Shown here one piece after another: positions 5,300 to 6,112 of a stretch of 6,112 nucleotides of DNA (position 1 is the first letter of the stretch; the number at the start of each line of letters is the position of its first letter). The notes under the pieces were generated by a model. It ran no database searches and was not told the origin of the DNA. It saw nothing but the letters and a program-made list of their open reading frames with translations. The translations under genes were made by a program, and so were the position numbers. The stretch lies in NCBI GenBank assembly GCA_016875255.1, contig VGRU01000215.1:1-6112 (forward strand). Reading direction: 5' to 3'. Source of the stretch: Deltaproteobacteria bacterium. GTDB lineage: Bacteria > Desulfobacterota > BSN033 > UBA1163.

Positions 5300-5332
5300 C
5301 GAATTTTTTCAACTTCCAAAGCCTATTGGGGT

Positions 5333-5345
5333 CCGGCTACGCCGG
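5333..5345. other. Short GC-rich hairpin after the flgI stop
   Basis: CCGGC (5333-5337) and GCCGG (5341-5345) form a perfect 5-bp stem with a 3-nt loop, 7 nt after the flgI stop codon on the minus strand. No T-run follows, so it is not a convincing terminator. It may be an end of the neighbouring repeat or an mRNA 3' structure. Confidence 0.3.
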
Positions 5346-5352
5346 GTTAAGT

Positions 5353-6112
5353 TTATAGTATCTCCAGGTCCGCCTGAAGGGCCCCCGCAGCCTTGATACT
5401 CTGCAGGATGGAGATGAGGTCCCGGGGGGTGGCTCCGATGGCATTGAGCGCCCGGATCACCTCTCCAAGGCTCACTCCCCCTGCCACAATCACCAGCGCC
5501 TGCCCCTCCTCCTTGACCGTCACACTCGATTCGGGTGTCACCACGGTTGACCCTCCCGGAGCCACAACCGTCCCGCTGCCCGGGGGGACAACGGTCGTTC
5601 CCGTTCCTTTGGGCGGAGGCGGTGCAAAAGGAAGGGGCTGCGAAACATTTGAACCCTCCTTGATCTGGATGTTGAGATTACCGTGGGCCACTGCGACGGT
5701 TGAAATACGCACATTTTCTCCCAGGACGATTGTCCCTGTCTTCTCATTGATGATGACCTTGGCCACTGAATCCGGAACGACTTCCACCTTCTCGAGTGAT
5801 GCGATCAATTCCGTTATCCGCTCCTGATAGGTATCCGGAACGGTGATGGAAAGGGTTCCCGAATCGAGACAGGTTGAATAAGAACCGTTCAGAGAACGGT
5901 TGATTGCCTCTTTCGTCTTTTCAGCCGTTGAAAAATCGGGGTTAAAGAGGGTGAGGAAGAGTTCCTTCTTCCCGTTGAGATTCACCGGCACCTCTCTCTC
6001 GATGAGCGCGCCCTTTGTGATCATTCCCACGGTGGGATGATTTTTCTGAACGCCTCCGCCGGCCGCCCCTCCGGCGGCAAATCCACCGGTGAGAATCGGA
6101 CCCTGGGCCAGG
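5353..6112 (-). CDS. flgI: Flagellar P-ring protein FlgI (partial, 5' end outside the window)
   Basis: FlgI forms the P ring around the rod in the peptidoglycan layer; it is exported by Sec as a precursor. The frame stays open from the TAA at 5353 to the right edge, giving the C-terminal 252 residues of a protein usually near 365-370, so the signal peptide is not visible. The fragment opens with LAQGPILTGGFAAGGAAGGG then VQKNHPTVG, a highly conserved FlgI region, so the GTG at 6030 is internal and not a start. The C-terminus ends VIRALNAIGATPRDLISILQ and LEIL, as in the family. A proline/glycine-rich insertion with TVV repeats (5521-5625) lengthens the loop after NVSQPLPF. The two cysteines I recall as forming the disulfide of the enteric protein appear replaced (Val and Ala). 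It is probably upstream in the same transcription unit as flgJ, though a 267-nt gap with a repeat intervenes. Confidence 0.97.
   Translation of the reverse strand, partial: LAQGPILTGGFAAGGAAGGGVQKNHPTVGMITKGALIEREVPVNLNGKKELFLTLFNPDFSTAEKTKEAINRSLNGSYSTCLDSGTLSITVPDTYQERITELIASLEKVEVVPDSVAKVIINEKTGTIVLGENVRISTVAVAHGNLNIQIKEGSNVSQPLPFAPPPPKGTGTTVVPPGSGTVVAPGGSTVVTPESSVTVKEEGQALVIVAGGVSLGEVIRALNAIGATPRDLISILQSIKAAGALQADLEIL

Noticed and set aside
5160..5310. CRISPR-like array suggested by repeated TTCGAA
   Set aside because: The repeats are 6-bp palindromes at irregular spacing within an inverted repeat; there are no direct repeats with spacers.
5353..5827. A 144-codon plus-strand frame opposite flgI
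   Set aside because: It is antisense to conserved P-ring sequence, and its composition follows from the complement of Gly/Pro/Val codons.
6028..6030. GTG at 6030 as the start of flgI
   Set aside because: Conserved FlgI sequence continues upstream in frame to the window edge, so the gene is cut by the window and does not start here.

Overview
The window is one end of a flagellar gene block, and nearly all of it can be assigned. Reading leftward on the minus strand from the right edge, the genes are flgI (P ring, 5' end outside the window), flgJ (rod-binding domain only), flgN (chaperone), flgK and flgL (hook-filament junction proteins), csrA (RNA-binding translational regulator) and fliW (CsrA antagonist). 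Facing them on the plus strand is a short two-gene operon: a small protein of the kind found beside flgM, then flgM itself (anti-sigma-28). The two operons converge and share one hairpin at 1041-1077.

The P-ring gene implies a Gram-negative cell with an outer membrane. The csrA-fliW pair, the FlgJ without a muramidase domain and the adjoining flgK-flgL argue against an enteric-type gammaproteobacterium. They fit a deltaproteobacterial (Desulfobacterota), Nitrospirota or similar lineage. That placement is inference from gene content, not from a marker gene.

Layout: 1-119 is a structured, non-coding repeat with inverted-repeat ends, probably a MITE or REP-like element. The stretch 120-260 is AT-rich and holds a near-perfect sigma-28 (FliA) promoter, TAAAGTTT-N11-GACGATAA. 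Then come 261-680 (flgM-associated protein), 701-1015 (flgM) and the convergent terminator. On the minus strand are fliW, csrA, flgL, flgK, flgN and flgJ, tightly packed with gaps of 2 to 65 nt or a 4-nt overlap. Next is a 267-nt gene-free gap (5086-5352) holding an imperfect palindromic repeat rich in TTCGAA, and finally flgI running off the right edge.

How the genes work together: FlgI, FlgJ, FlgK and FlgL are structural parts of the rod, ring and hook-filament junction. FlgN escorts FlgK and FlgL to the export gate. FlgM holds sigma-28 inactive until it is exported through a finished hook, and the sigma-28 promoter before its operon predicts feedback of sigma-28 on its own inhibitor. FliW and CsrA form the second, post-transcriptional checkpoint on flagellin synthesis. 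Both checkpoints therefore sit tail to tail here. Two leader hairpins carrying GGA in their loops, before csrA and before flgL, are candidate CsrA targets. I saw no wholly unknown system; the interest lies in regulation, in the flgM-associated protein and in the two repeats.
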